Assembly: GCF_022458985.1 (NCBI RefSeq)
Contig: NC_061772.1
Location: forward strand, 3,335,501 to 3,399,500
Source of the DNA: Mugil cephalus
Taxonomy: Eukaryota > Chordata > Actinopteri > Mugiliformes > Mugilidae
Direction: 5' to 3'
Length of the DNA stretch: 64,000 bases
The position numbers and the translations under genes were made by a program. Of this stretch, positions 29,901 through 47,998 are shown in pieces. The notes beneath the pieces were generated by a model. That model searched no databases, was not told where the DNA came from, and saw only the letters and a list, made by a program, of their open reading frames with translations. The stretch's first letter is position 1. The number at the start of each line of letters is the position of its first letter.

Positions 29901-32716
29901 AGTTTCTCGTATGCCAGGAGGTAAATCAAGTTGTCCTCTGATTCTTCTTTTCTCAGTATTACTTTGTGAGCTATTTTGTCTCTTTTCTTTTACCTGATGC
30001 AGGTATGGCAGCGCTGAATGGCAGCCTTGGTTCTGGAGGACTATCTAATGGCTCAGGAAATACAATGGAAGCACTGAGCCAGGCCTACTCAGGCATCCAG
30101 CAGTATGCTGCTGCTACACTCCCCAGCCTTTACAACCAGAGCCTGCTGTCCCAGCAGAACGTCTCAGCCGCAGGCAGCCAAAAGGAAGGTGGGTTCCATA
30201 GGCTGGGAGTAGAAGACAGGAGATGACATGTGGTAGAAAGTTGTCATAGCCACCACAGACGGTCATAGAATTTCTTTTTTTGAGGGAAACCTATTGTACA
30301 GAGATCCATTGTTTGATTATCTGGTGAACGGTGTCTTTCTTCAGTTCTGACAACTGCAGTTTGCAGGATTGAATGTGATTTTAGAATAATGCTATTAATA
30401 ATATTAGGCCACTATAGGTTGCAGATAAAAGCAAACTTTACCTCTTGCTGTTTCAAATGATGAAAATGTGTTCTACTCATAGGTGATTTTATCTCATAGT
30501 TCACAGGTTGCTAGATTGTAATAAAATCAGGGTACAACCAGAACAAAACCACAAAAATAATTATGTCATACTTTGTGTATTAAATTATTTTAATAATGTA
30601 TGCATACACATAAAAAATAATACATTTATATATTCTATTCTTTACTAAGACCATATTCATACCTTTCAATCCCATAATGGTAAGCATAGTTGTGACTAGT
30701 CAGTTGCTTGCTTGTGATTGTGTCAACATGCATGTTGCCCATGCCACATCACAGATAAAGGCTCACAGATGTCACAGAGAGTATATCCCGTAATTTTTTA
30801 ATGGAGGGAGATTTGATTCTAAATAGTCAAAATCCAGTTAGATCAACCATATGACTTTAGAAACTATTAATTCTTTCATCAGGGTCAAAGCTGCTGAATA
30901 CCAGTATTTTCCAGGAGGGTGTAGGTCTGTGACATCTTTTGACCCCCCCTAGTTGTACATGTGCCCTAAAATACTACTTTGCATTTGCAGGAGCAGTGTT
31001 ATCGCAGTAGATAAATAGGAGTCCCACCTATGTTCATCATACTGTTGTTTTATTGACATGCAAGATAGTAATTCTTTATCACTATATCTATATTTAGCCT
31101 GTGTGTCTGTCTGATAACAATACCAACATAGCTTTGCATAGCATAGCCCTGTATACATTCATCCATCATCCTTTATTTTATTTTATTTAGAAAACTGGTC
31201 ATTATACCTCAGGTTGTTATCCCCAGGTACACTTTTCAGACAAAAAATAAAACAATGTTTTTATATTTAAAAAAAAAAATCATAATAAATAATGATTACC
31301 TTTCAACACTGTTTTAAGAATACCACAGAGTTTGGTATCCAGTTGAAATGAAAGTTTACAGATGATTTAATGTGGTCTTTGGTTGCTAACAACATGAGGT
31401 ATACATTGCAATACCTTTCTTTTACTTGGGTGTTAGAGATGTATATGCCGTGTTTTAATCTTACCTTCTGCTAAGGATTCCGTCTTGTTTTAAATCTGCT
31501 GCATCAGCCAGCAACAGACGCAGCACCGGTAAGATGTCACACCTTCTCTCTGACATGGCCTCAGATCATCATGTCAACAGCTCCTCTTTAAAACAAGTTC
31601 AAGTCCATAACAGAAGGCTTGTCCCTGTCCATGTGTTAATGTTAGCCACACTCCTCAGATAAGGCCACTCCACTCCACCTGTATGATGTAATGTTAATTT
31701 TTTCTTAATATAAACACTGTCTTGTTTAGCAGTGAAGTGCCAGTACAGGTGTCATTTGGTAGAAAGATAAAAATAAATGAAAAGCCAGAATATCACTGTT
31801 TAATATTTGTATAGTTGGTAAAACAAATTCATTCATTCACAGGTCCAGAAGGCGCAAACTTGTTCATCTACCACCTGCCCCAGGAGTTTGGAGACCAGGA
31901 TCTGCTCCAGATGTTTATGCCGTTTGGAAATGTCATCTCTGCAAAAGTCTTCATTGACAAACAGACAAACCTCAGCAAGTGTTTTGGTGAGTTCATGCTA
32001 ACCACAAGTTAAAATATACCAACAGGAAACTTAGTAATGACTCACATGACTATTACATCAATATGTTGTTATGTGTGGATGTTTCATTATATAATATAAA
32101 AATAAATGTGTAAATCAGTTCTGTATAAAGACTCTGGATCATGTATTTCACCCTGGATGTTTTTGAAAAGGGGTATAATCCTGGAAGAAGTCTTGTGTAT
32201 TTTCAGCCAAGTAAGAATACAGTGATCAAGCATAACATTATGACCTGATATTGTGTCGGTCTCCCCTGTGCCTCCAAAACAGTTGTGACTCATCAGTGAA
32301 TGGACATGAGTCTTCTGAGGGTGTCCTGTGGTGTCTGGTAACAGAATGATGTTAGTGGGGTCTTTGGGCCCTATAGGTTGAGGGGAGGGGCCTTTGTGGA
32401 TCATCCCACAGATACTTATACATATTATTTGTACCCATCTGTGAGAAAAGTAAATGCACTTTGAGTAAAGGATATTTTGTCCATTACTTAAAATGCTGTA
32501 AGCAAGGTGCAGCCATTTGCAGTCATTCTTTTTACCATATGGCAAATCTGTCTTTTAACTATTTGAGTGTTTCTTTTTTCCACTCCAGGCTTTGTGAGCT
32601 ACGACAACCCTGTGTCATCACAGGCAGCCATCCAGTCAATGAATGGTTTCCAGATCGGTATGAAAAGACTGAAGGTGCAGCTGAAGCGCTCAAAGAATGA
32701 CAGCAAGCCCTACTGA
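17902..32716 (+). CDS. celf1: CUGBP Elav-like family member 1, complete, thirteen coding exons
   Basis: Exons 17902-17972, 22421-22608, 24575-24657, 25209-25257, 25897-26031, 27000-27079, 27262-27423, 27545-27614, 27810-27932, 29271-29387, 30003-30188, 31843-31986 and 32589-32716 sum to 1,536 nt (511 aa). CELF1 binds GU-rich RNA and controls alternative splicing, translation and deadenylation. RRM1 lies at about residues 44-125 (RNP2 MFVGQI), RRM2 at about 133-212 (LFIGMISKK), a Gln/Ala/Ser/Thr-rich divergent linker follows, and RRM3 lies near the C-terminus ([19 protein letters not shown]), ending [10 protein letters not shown]. The N-terminus [19 protein letters not shown] and the [11 protein letters not shown] segment point to CELF1 rather than CELF2. 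An internal ATG in exon 2 (22432) is the known alternative start in this family. Introns carry Tc1 fragments and a MITE. Confidence 0.97.
23395..23680 (+). mobile_element. Tc1/mariner-like transposase remnant in celf1 intron
   Basis: In one frame the segment at about 23578-23650 reads [20 protein letters not shown], the catalytic-core signature GGG-x-(I/V)-MVWG of Tc1/mariner transposases. Upstream bases (acagatgaaccaacagcttgg) look like decayed coding DNA with frameshifts. No intact ORF or terminal repeats were found. It sits between celf1 exons 2 and 3 and is of a different family from the other Tc1-like pieces. Confidence 0.6.
28372..28960. mobile_element. MITE-like non-autonomous DNA element with terminal inverted repeats
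   Basis: The left end reads TCGGTGTGTTTACATGCA (28372 on) and the right end, reversed, TCAGTGCGTTTACATGCA (to 28960): 16 of 18 positions match. Interior ends carry further palindromic pieces (cgattaa/ttaatcg type). There is no ORF. It contains a (TTC)n microsatellite near 28735-28763. It lies in a celf1 intron. The size, about 590 bp, and the lack of coding capacity fit a MITE. Superfamily is uncertain because no clear target duplication was found. Confidence 0.6.
28735..28763. repeat. (TTC)n microsatellite
   Basis: About nine TTC units inside the MITE-like element of the celf1 intron. Confidence 0.9.
29271..29273 (+). promoter_or_regulatory. celf1: Tandem NAGNAG splice acceptor of a celf1 exon
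   Basis: The acceptor reads ccccagcag|GCTCC, offering two AGs three bases apart. Using the first gives Ser-Ala-Gly-Ser-Ser, as in one human CELF1 form; using the second drops the alanine. Both keep the frame. Confidence 0.7.
29805..29880 (+). repeat. Probable LINE/SINE 3' tail
   Basis: The string 'aagtaatttccccctgggatcaataaagtgattctgattc' matches the well-known 3' end of teleost L2-like retroelements, after a (TA)n/(AC)n run. Only the tail is visible. It lies in a celf1 intron. Confidence 0.45.
31508..31528 (+). CDS. celf1: Candidate celf1 21-nt microexon
   Basis: Between exons 30003-30188 and 31843-31986, a pyrimidine-containing acceptor (tttaaatctgctgcatcag) precedes the 21-nt segment 31508-31528, which ends ACCG|gtaaga. 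Inserted after the G of the preceding exon it stays in frame and adds seven residues, turning KEG-PEG into [13 protein letters not shown]. The insert contains an R-R-S-T motif just before RRM3. This is a prediction from splice signals and frame only, with no transcript evidence, so it may be chance. Confidence 0.35.
32222..32420 (-). mobile_element. Tc1-like transposon end fragment (third family)
   Basis: The segment 'agcataacattatgacctgatattgtgtcggtc' followed by '...ccaaaacagttgtgactcatc' and 'gtgtcctgtggtgtctggta' matches the end of a common teleost Tc1-like element: its inverted repeat and the C-terminal transposase coding part, read in reverse. Only about 200 bp remain. It sits in the last celf1 intron. 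Confidence 0.7.
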
Positions 32717-35094
32717 AGGTGCTGAGGCACTGCAGACTTAGTTAGGCAGGGTGGTGTTATGGTAAGTGGAGTATGAATAACCAGCTGAGACTGGTCCACT
32801 CAGACACATGTCTGTGCATTACAGGGCTGCTGCACTGCCTCTCCTGGTCATTATAACATGGCCAGTCAAAGAGACACATGCAAGAGTTTTCAGTATAGAC
32901 TGGATTCTCCCTGTGTTTTTTGTGGTTTATGCACTTTGTTTTCCTTTTAACAAATAAGAGAAACAGGTGTATTTTAATTTAAGTTAAATGGTGTCAGTTT
33001 GCTGTGGTAGTTGATACAAATATGAGTTGATTGTTAAGATATTTTGCACGTTGACCATGAGGTGCCAAAACCGCTGTTCTCACTTCCTGTTCACTTTCTG
33101 CTCCACCACCCAGACTCAGCAAAAAGCTGATCAAAGCAGCTGAAAAACACATTTAGGTTTGATTTGGAAACCCAATTCATTCATTCATTGAAGTCTTCAC
33201 AAATCCTGCATGCATGATTTCCACTACTTCTGAATGAGGTCTGTGTGTCATCTCATGATATGGACCATTGATTTGATAGATACCTTAATTAGATTGGACA
33301 CAAAGTAACGTACAGAAGCTCAGATTGTTTAAAAGGCAGAGCTCCATCAAAGCATGTGAATGGCATTTAGACATATATTGTATTTGTAAAATGTGTGGTT
33401 GTGTTTGTGATAGTTAAGACGCCTCTTTGTGCCATGGACATCTTTTTTTCTGTTCTCTGGTTTTTCAAATCAGAGTTTAAGTCAGTGAGGTTAGCTTAAG
33501 CCACTAACTCACATCCTCCCATTATTTCCGTGATAGGGAACGGCTGTTGTCCACAGATTGTTATGTCACCAGTGTCACCTTGTTTCTGAGCTAAATCTAA
33601 TGGCGTTTCATTAATGTGTGATTGTGTTTGGTTTGTAGTCTGGGTGGAGCAGCTGTTGCATGGCTAACACTAATTAAGTGGCCGTGGGTGGGTGGCATTT
33701 GCATATGGTTTGTTTGGAATTCTGTATGACGTGAATATTATACTTCCGTCAAGCAGTGGACACATTTCTTGTGCTTTTCTTTATCTGGTCATCAATAAGA
33801 TCATTTGGAATTCTGTTGAAATAAAATACATTTCTAGACTTTCTTCTTGAATGACAGGTCAAAGGGCAGGCTGGTGTGGGCTGTGAAGCCAAACTGTTAG
33901 CTGTCGTTCAGAAATACGGTAACCTCTGGCAATAAAACCAAACTTCGTAGGCTTATTCCACTCCCCCATCAGTCTTGTCTGTTGCTTTATATCAATACTT
34001 TTTATGGTTTTAGTTTGCCTCTGAATTAAGGCATATTGTAAGAATCCATCAACAAATCCTCAGCTACTTTTCCACTAGTTAGTAGCTAGCTCATCTACAC
34101 CACTATGTCTCGCACTGAAGATCTGCTGTTATTGGAGAATTTATATCAAATTGCAAAGACAAACCTGGCTGTTGCTTTGGCATCCAGGAAATCATGTTTT
34201 TTATATAGAGCTAGGAAGCAAGACAAATGTTGAGATGTATATTTAAACTATTATGCTTTTTCTATTTTTATATAGGTTTTATACTGCCCCTGTGTGTTGG
34301 GGAGCTATTTATTGCCTAAATTATTTATCTGAATTGAAATTACTTTGAAAGAAAAATGTGAAGTCTGCAGCTCCATTGAATCTCCTGGTGTGTGTCCCCT
34401 TTACTCCTGTTAAGTGTTGCTTCCTTTGGGTGATGTTTACTACCAGTCAGCCTGTGTATGTAGGATCCTTGAGTGCCACTACAGACTCTGTCATACATGC
34501 CTTCATCTAAATAAATCGCAAAAAAATTCCAAAAACATAGGGGGCACAGCTTATTATAGAAGTGAGTTTTAATATGTGCCTGTCGGTCTGGTCTTTCTGT
34601 ATGAATTAATAATTACTGTCTCATGCTCCAGGCCAAATAGTGAGCAACCCTATGCTATTTCTAATATTGGACATAATTTAAACAGTGATTACAGGTCCAA
34701 ATCCAAAGATTGATTTTCCTGCTGTACAGTCACATACAACAGTGTGATATGAGTATGTACAGTTTCCCATTGCTAAATGGTCTTTCATCAAAAAAGAAAT
34801 TGAAGGTCACTGTGTATTGTGTAATATTATTTTGTTTACATAATGTTATGCTACCTTTGTGCTTGATATATTGAATGCAAAGGCATTCTTTACAAAATCC
34901 AAATGAGTCAGGAACTTGTGGTCTTGTAATATATGAAGACACACTTTAAAGACAAAAGAAAAACTGCCTTTATTCACAGTAGGAGGATTTACTTCATGGG
35001 CAATTTTTGACTTCTTCCGGCTGAGTGCTGTAAAGTTAAATAATAGATACTACAAAGTGCCAAATCTCAGTGAGATGTTTTTACTTTGATTTTA

Positions 35095-35127
<33 letters not shown>

Positions 35128-35908
35128 GAAAGTTTACATAAAAAACTGAAAGATCTGTGTGTGAAAGTTTGCCCTTAGTGCCCAAAAACAAGAATAGAAA
35201 ATAAATTAGGTGGATGGCTGCTAAATTTCAACATTGTGCATTAAAGTACACTGTGGTGGAGACATCTGTGAAGGTGGGGAATAGAAAGGTCCAGTTGCCT
35301 TTTCTTGTGCTTTCTTTTAAATGAACCGAGATTTGACTACATACAGTGTGTAGGCGGCTCCACAGGAAAACTTGAACACAGCAAACAATCTGGCAACAAA
35401 AACGGAGCACATTTGGGTCATTTGGAAGACTGGAAAGTAACTCTTAAGTAAGTTAATGACTATCTTGTCTATGATCAAGAGAAAAACATGTGACTGTAAC
35501 CTCAGAATATTAACCACCAACCATCAAGTCTCAACTAGTATTCAGTTTTAAGCTTGCAAAAGTGGAGTTCATCTGGACTAAAGAAACAATAACAATGTCA
35601 GGATGAGACTACACTATTTAAAAGAGAGATGCAGATTTTCACACATAACAGAAAAAGTGAGATTTGCACAAAGATTCTTTCACAGGCAGATGAAGTAGCT
35701 ATGCACTATGGAGTTTTTACATCTTTATTTAATAGTATAATATACAGTCAGTTACTGGTTACAACAAATCAGGATCAAAACAGTAATTGTCCCAGTGTTT
35801 TTTAGATTTTAGATACTCTACTAGACTGTTGCTGCTTTTCCAAAACCCTGTAGGCCTGTTGTTCACCTGCATGTTGTCACTGATTATGTGCTAGCATTGT
35901 GTTTAGGT

Positions 35909-35969
<61 letters not shown>

Positions 35970-38951
35970 CATCTACTCCAATTTCCATTAGCATGTGGCT
36001 TGTCCTCACTGTTCAGTGTTTAGACTGTAGTATCCCCCACGCAAAAATGCTCATTCTTGGTTTCTCTCTCCTGTCTGTGTTCCATTGCTGTTTAACCCAG
36101 GTGTGTCTCCCTGTTGTGTTTTTCTTTTTGTTTTTTCTAGATCTCTTCCTGTTTGCCCTAGCATGTTGATGTGGCGTCACAGTTCATCGTCCAGTCCTTG
36201 TCTTCTGCGCTTCTCTGATGCTTCCAATTTCACATTTGACCTTGTGTTTGGCATTGATTACCAGGAGGTTTTGTTTTGTTGTTTCCCATATGTCCTGTGT
36301 GCTGCCAACGCGGGCACTAGAAAGGCTGCCACTGAGCACATTTCAGAGTTACATTAAAACTATTTCAAGCAAAAGAGAAAATCTATTTTTCTAGAACTGA
36401 CTGATGTAACCACTAGACTTCTGAAAAATCCCTTTGAATCAAGTCTAACTTTGTTTTTATCTACTGTATTGTGGAGCAGTCCTTCCAGTGCCCTAATCCT
36501 CTGGTTTTGTTGTATTGTTGTGGGAGAGCAGCAGATCTATCTTTAGGTAACGTGTGTGAGTGCTGGTGTGTGTGTGTCTCTCATAAGTTAAACAAATTTC
36601 AAGCAAGTTGGAGATCTCATGTTGTTGGACATTGTACTTTAATGCTAGGCTGGCAAAGGGCCAATCCTTGGGAGGAGGTAACATTTGCTATCAGTGTACA
36701 AATCAGTTTTTACTTGAGCCTGTTGGCTCAAAGAACATGATGCTGTTCTGCTCTCAGAATCCACAGGAGAGTCTTTTGTCACAGTATATTTAGTATGCAT
36801 GTTGTGTTTTTTTATATCTGCACTGAACTTCTTGGCAAAATGTGATCTAGTTTGTGTTAAGTTAAAATTAATTAATAAACTTGTGCCAAATGTTTTGCAC
36901 AATCACTATCCCCCTTTTTATTGGACTTGCTTTCCTGGTCAGACTAATGATGGAAACAGGGGTTGGTGGTGTGGCATCATATACAACAGGCTTTACTGAA
37001 GAATTCATGTCAGCTGGTTGCAAAATTAGTTTAGTGTGTTAGCAAACCAGTATCCAACACAAGTGGCTTACTCTGAAACTGGTGAGTATTGCGTTTGAGT
37101 GTATTTCTTGAAGATAATCAGAGACCCTACTGACCCACACTCATTTGGAGTCTGTTCCTCTGACCAGTGGAACCATTCAGTAAAACTCAGTAAAACTTCA
37201 GTAAAACTTTATTTTACTCAGCTCATGGTTCTCTCCAGTAAATTCAGTTGTTAGTGTGAAGTTTAGTTTTTTTTTACACTGTCTGTGAAGTGCTACTGCA
37301 ATCCACAAAATCACTTAGTTCAAGGCAGGGTAGCGGAGTATTAAAACTGAAATTCATTCATAGACTACAGTTCAATATGAAACGGATGGAGATTATTATT
37401 TTTCATTTGTTCATATTTCACATGAGTCTTGTTTGAGGGGGAAACTTAAAGGAATAATTTTGACATCGGTGCATTTATGGACCCACACACATTTGGTGGA
37501 CTTTATTAATAACGTAGATGCCAAAGAGGCTAAGCTTTAGCCACCATGTTATGTCATTTAAATTAAACAGACCAGACACCATTGTTAAGAAGGAATGCTC
37601 CCGTTAACTTAATGTCACTGTCACCTTTTCAGTGATGATGGTAATTAAGCCAAAGTTGTAATATTTAGGAGTCCCAGAAAAGTTGAGGTTTGTAGTTACA
37701 CATTTGATCCGGTGCTACCTCCTACACACTCCTGGCTGCAGTTTCTCAATTTATAACGTGCAGCACAAACAGAGAGTCTCATTTCAAGTTTATTTTGGGC
37801 AGAAAAGACACCAGACAAAAAGAGCAGCAAAGTTACTGCAGTTAGTAACACGCTGTATGGAAAAAAATCCAACTCACTGTTTGTCCCATGTTTCTGATAT
37901 AATATCTAACGTAGAGCGAGCCAGTGTATTGGTCAGGCTTTATTTGACTAGACAGACAAAGATGCAAGATCACTGTAACAGTTTCCTCATTACACGTTTA
38001 ATGTTACAGTGGAATATGCCCCATCCCTTACATCTTTTGGTCACAATAATTTTTTAGCCACATTTATATGGAATATATTAAAAACTTCAAAATTGAACTT
38101 TTCTTTGAATGGCATTTCTTAGCTTGTCTTTGACTGCTACAAGTTGAACAATAGTAGGCATGGAGGTGATATCAGACAGTGGTTGTGTTGATGAATAAAA
38201 ACATCTAAAGGACTTTTATTGTCACTTTTCAGTTGTGCTTTAATTGATAATTGCCCTGCTATTTAAATAGCCATGTAGTCTCTAACTAGTGAGCCACAGC
38301 TGTCCTGTAATTTGGAGCGTCAAATCATCACGAAGAGGATCTGGTTTGTAATAAACAAGTATAACTTTATTGCTAATGCCAGGTGAAGCAGACGTCTATG
38401 TTCCCTGCTGTGAAGCTGGAACAAAAGCTGGAGCAAAAAGTATTGAGATGATGTAACAGGTTTGCATAGTATTTCTTCCAGGTGTAACTTGAGTGACCAT
38501 GTTTCATTTTTTGGTAACTATATGTTGTGTTTTGCAACCAGCAGCCATCCTTCTCAATACTGTGACATAAATTGTTTCAAGGTGAAAAACCTGACCAAAC
38601 TCTGCTCAAATGGGCAGAGTGTGAACTGGTGAAGCCTTTCTAAGTATTTCTGTGTAGGTGCCCTTTATCACTGAGTTAAATGGATTTTTTGAGTATTACC
38701 TTGTTGTGGTTTAAAACCAGACATTGCTGAATCACTAGAACTAACCCCTTGTTGGTTGTTTATTTTTTATTTTTATTTATTTTTTTTTTCTTTGGGTTGG
38801 ACCTGTGTCTCCAGTGTTTGGATTGTTTTTGAGATTTGGATCTTTGCTTTCTGTCCCAAATGAAGCTGCAGTGCAGTCCAGCTGTCATTTCTGTTTACTG
38901 ACTGTGTGATCCCTATCGCTTGGTTGATTGTTCGGTTTCTGTAAAAATAAA
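32717..38951 (+). other. celf1: celf1 3' UTR and downstream region, possibly up to 6.2 kb long
   Basis: No supportable ORF lies between the celf1 stop and about 38.95 kb. The region is T-rich, with many ATTTA/TGTTT-type elements, as in the long 3' UTRs of RNA-binding protein genes. The candidate final signal is AATAAA at 38946-38951; others occur earlier, for example near 33930 and 34510. Human CELF1 also has a multi-kilobase 3' UTR. The exact end is inference. A (TG)n tract lies at 35910-35968. Confidence 0.45.
35910..35968. repeat. (TG)n microsatellite
   Basis: Nearly uninterrupted TG repeats, about 28 units. If the celf1 3' UTR extends this far, the transcript carries a UG repeat, the preferred binding target of CELF proteins. 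Confidence 0.95.
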
Positions 38952-39039
38952 ATGTTTGAAAAACCATCACATCTTTTTTTTGTGTTTCTTTAACTGAGGC
39001 ATTTCCTGATAGATGGATTAATCATCCTTCCTAGTTTTT

Positions 39040-39231
39040 CTATCTTTGAAAGAGGAACCTCTTCACTGTCGCAGTTAGCCAGGGCAACAAGCCAAAAAGC
39101 AAACACTTTCCTGGGAGCCCTGACCGGTCTATGCTTGAAATGCCTTGAATCATTTCCTGCCTCAGCTCTTCAAACTGCACTTTATCATTAAGACTTGCAT
39201 CATACCATCTTCCCAAACTCTTCACTGGCAT
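39040..39231 (-). mobile_element. LINE-type retroelement coding fragment
   Basis: A 63-codon open frame reading MPVKSLGRWYDASLNDKVQF at its start resembles a segment common in teleost non-LTR reverse-transcriptase polyproteins (the 'VKSLGRWYDASL' region). It is flanked by non-coding DNA, so it is a short remnant. Recognition is from memory of the motif. Confidence 0.5.
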
Positions 39232-39369
39232 AAAGTACGTCCTTTCTGGATCATGTAAAAAGTCTATGAGCTTAAGATGTTAAAAGTTCAACTATACCAG
39301 TAAATTTGAAGTTTTGGTTCAGTTTTTTATTCCCCTGGGAATCAAGATACAGTGGATACTTTAATCTGA

Positions 39370-39441
39370 ATTAAAAGCCTAGCTTCGATCCATCGACCTC
39401 TGGGTTATGGGCCCAGCACACTTCTGCTGCGCTACTCTACT
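39370..39441 (-). pseudogene. Decayed initiator tRNA-Met (CAT) sequence
   Basis: On the - strand the segment AGTAGAGTAGCGCAGCAGAA then GTGCTGGGCCCATAACCCAG and AGGTCGATGGATCGAA matches eukaryotic initiator tRNA-Met closely, including the CAT anticodon in the GGGCCCATAACCC arm. The 3' half of the T arm and the acceptor strand are lost or changed (expected CCATCCTCTGCT is absent), so the cloverleaf cannot close. Likely a pseudogene or tRNA-derived repeat. Confidence 0.75.
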
Positions 39442-39448
39442 AGAAAGC

Positions 39449-39520
39449 ACCCCAGATGATACTCAAACCCACAATCCCTGGCTTAGGAGGCCAGTGCCTT
39501 ATCCTTTAGGCCACTCAGGT
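39449..39520 (-). pseudogene. Decayed tRNA-Arg (CCT) sequence
   Basis: The - strand reads ACCTGAGTGGCCTAAAGGAT, then AAGGCACTGGCCTCCTAAGC with anticodon CCT, then CAGGGATTGTGGGTTTGAGT and CTGGGGT. It matches vertebrate tRNA-Arg-CCT apart from two mismatches in the acceptor stem and changes in the T arm (GGTTTGAGTAT instead of GGTTCGAGTCC). It may be weakly functional or a pseudogene. It lies seven bases from the Met-like sequence, same strand. Confidence 0.7.
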
Positions 39521-39589
39521 GTGACAAGATCCTAAAGACAACACAGTGGACTCACTGGATCCTTGGGTAGGACAATTTAATAAGGCAGG

Positions 39590-39740
39590 GTATAAATAAG
39601 GCATAAATAAAAATATAGAAGCCAGTCTTGGTTTAGTGTATAGCCCACACTTAAGCTAGTAATGCGTTGAAAAATAACATGAGTAAAAGACAGGAGCCTG
39701 CCTTGGTTTAGTGTATAATGCACACTTAAGCCCCCAGTCT
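39590..39740. repeat. Imperfect tandem duplication, about 85 bp
   Basis: 'agccagtcttggtttagtgtatagcccacacttaagc' near 39622 recurs as 'agcctgccttggtttagtgtataatgcacacttaagc' near 39695. Two degenerate copies between the tRNA-like pair and tollip. Confidence 0.6.
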
Positions 39741-40325
39741 TTTAGAATAGAATAAGCTACTTAGACAGAGTTGAGAAACATTTTCAAGAAAACCCACAAG
39801 TCCAGTTGATATTGTTTCATCTTGTTTTGCTTGTACTTTGTCTGGATGATGAGAAAACTGTATTATCTAGTAAGATAAAATAGAAAATGTAGTAAACAAA
39901 ATATGCATAGAATTATTATTATGAAAAACAATTACAGAAATAGTGGACAAAACAATGTCCACGGTTGTACTGTTGCATGGCAACACGGGCGTGGATCTTG
40001 TCACAGGCTGTCGTCTTATCTGCCGAGGGAGGGATGTAAAATTGAATTTATATATTATCTATCCAATATCAGTACAAATACCAATGTGTTTGCTAAAAAA
40101 ATGTCATTTCAAATATGACTTGGATTTAGACTGCGGGGGGCGCCAAATCACCATATCTGCGTCTGATCTGCCACACACAGGAAGTAGAGCAGTAGAAGAA
40201 GAGTAGCAACACTTCCGGGGCCAAACTCTAATCCAAGCAGTTGTTGTTGTTGATTTGCTAAAACGCAGGCGATTTAAGAAGACTAAAGAGTCGAAGATTG
40301 AGTACCCAGACACAGAAGAGACGAC

Positions 40326-46332
<6,007 letters not shown>

Positions 46333-47945
46333 CTGCAGAGGGCAGTCTGAACGTGGACTTACCAACACATATGCATGCATGCACAGAGACATAAAAATAT
46401 TCTTAACTCACAGAGAACCATCTTTACAAACGCACACACACTGTTCCCTACTCTGTGGCTCACATATACTGTGCAGTCACATCTGCTCATGCTAGCTCCA
46501 CCAGTTGGTAGTCACAAGTATACATTTTCCTTTACTGAGTCCTTATTAGCCAAACAGTACAAAGGAAGCTTGGACACACTGCTTTCTCTCTCAGCAGAGA
46601 CTGGCATCACAGATAGGATTTCCATCTTTGGTTTTAAGAAGTCACTGGTTATATTTGTTTCAGATGTAATTTGGGAAATTGTGTAAGTGCTGACAGGATC
46701 ATTAAGGGTTGTGTCGGGATTCAAACTCATTATTGGATTGATGCTTCATGGATATTGTAAATCTTCCTGGCCTGGATAGTTTTGCGTTGAAAGTTTCATT
46801 TCCACAGTATTTTACTGTAGCCCCTCACCATCCGGTGTTTGGCCATCTTCCATTTGTGATGTGTTTTTTTTTTAATTAATAATGGTTTTTTTTTGCACTT
46901 GTCTGTAGTAAGTTGCAGTGAACTAGTTCAGTTTCATATATGGCTGTAAAATGTTCATTGCGTTCAAATTCTAATGAATCATTGTGGACGTGTTAAATTA
47001 TATAAAGAATTATATAGCAACAAGAGAATTAAGAATGAATGAATGAATGAATGACCCAGTTAGAAGAAATACCCCTTCTGAACACCACACGACTCTGAGT
47101 CGTCTTTCACAGTGAGAACAACATTCCTTTGCAATGCTTTAATGTTATTACCTTTCAGTCAATAATTAAGGGTGTAAAGATGATGTGAAATTAACTGTGA
47201 TGTTTCAGCGCTCAACAGGATGCCAAGACTTTGTTGCCTGCACAGTGATTAAGGTAAAGTGAAGACCCGAGCAGAATAATTGAGGAGCTACGTCTCCCGA
47301 AATTGAGAAAACACTGATTTGGGGTCTTTGCAGCTATAGTATTTGTATGTATGCTTTCTATTTACATTTATAGGTTGCAAAGCTTGTTGTTTATTTGCTG
47401 TCTGCCAAAGGTCTCATTTAAGAGAGGATTTGTCGGCTTGTGATTTTTCCTTTTTCACTCTAAAACAAATGATGTTGAGATTTTTAAAACGTCATGCCAT
47501 ATGATTCTGTTCTTTTGTTGTTCTCATACAGCATCTTAATGTTCTGGCACTTTGTTGTTAAATTCAGTTCCCAAATTTTAAGTTAATTTTAATTTATTCA
47601 ATTTCTGACACAAGCGACATTTTAGGACCCGTGTGGCCGCTGCAGGCGTGGGAATGGAAAGCTTTTCTGAGAGGTTGTGCCCTCCAAAATGTCAGACTGT
47701 CGTCAAAGTGTTTGTGAAACAAGATGTTTTGCCATTCGCTTAGAATACACTGATGTTCCTCAGAGAGCTAAGTTTCATGTTCATTCATTCCCCTCAAACA
47801 TCACAAAGAACGCTGACACAAATGTTTATAATGCAGACATATTTTTAATCATTATCACCAGGAAAAGGTAAGTTTAAAAGAGTTTAAATCACAGAGGTAT
47901 ATTGTGAAACTGAAAAAGAGTTCATGTCGGGCTGTAAATAATAAA
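46333..47945 (+). other. tollip: tollip 3' UTR and convergent intergenic space
   Basis: No ORF with a recognisable product. A (GAAT)n tract lies at about 47032-47053. The + strand AATAAA at 47940-47945 ends only about 55 bases before the mucin stop codon on the opposite strand, so the tollip transcript could reach into the mucin 3' end. Minus-strand signals for the mucin (TTTATT or TTTAAT on +) occur near 47390, 47592 and 47846. Confidence 0.5.
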
Positions 47946-47998
47946 GCCTGACGAGAATAAGGTTACATCTAGCCATGTGTCAAACGATCAGTAAGTGA

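Noticed and set aside
35888..36169. Cys-Val-rich ORF near 36 kb
   Set aside because: It is produced by the (TG)n microsatellite.
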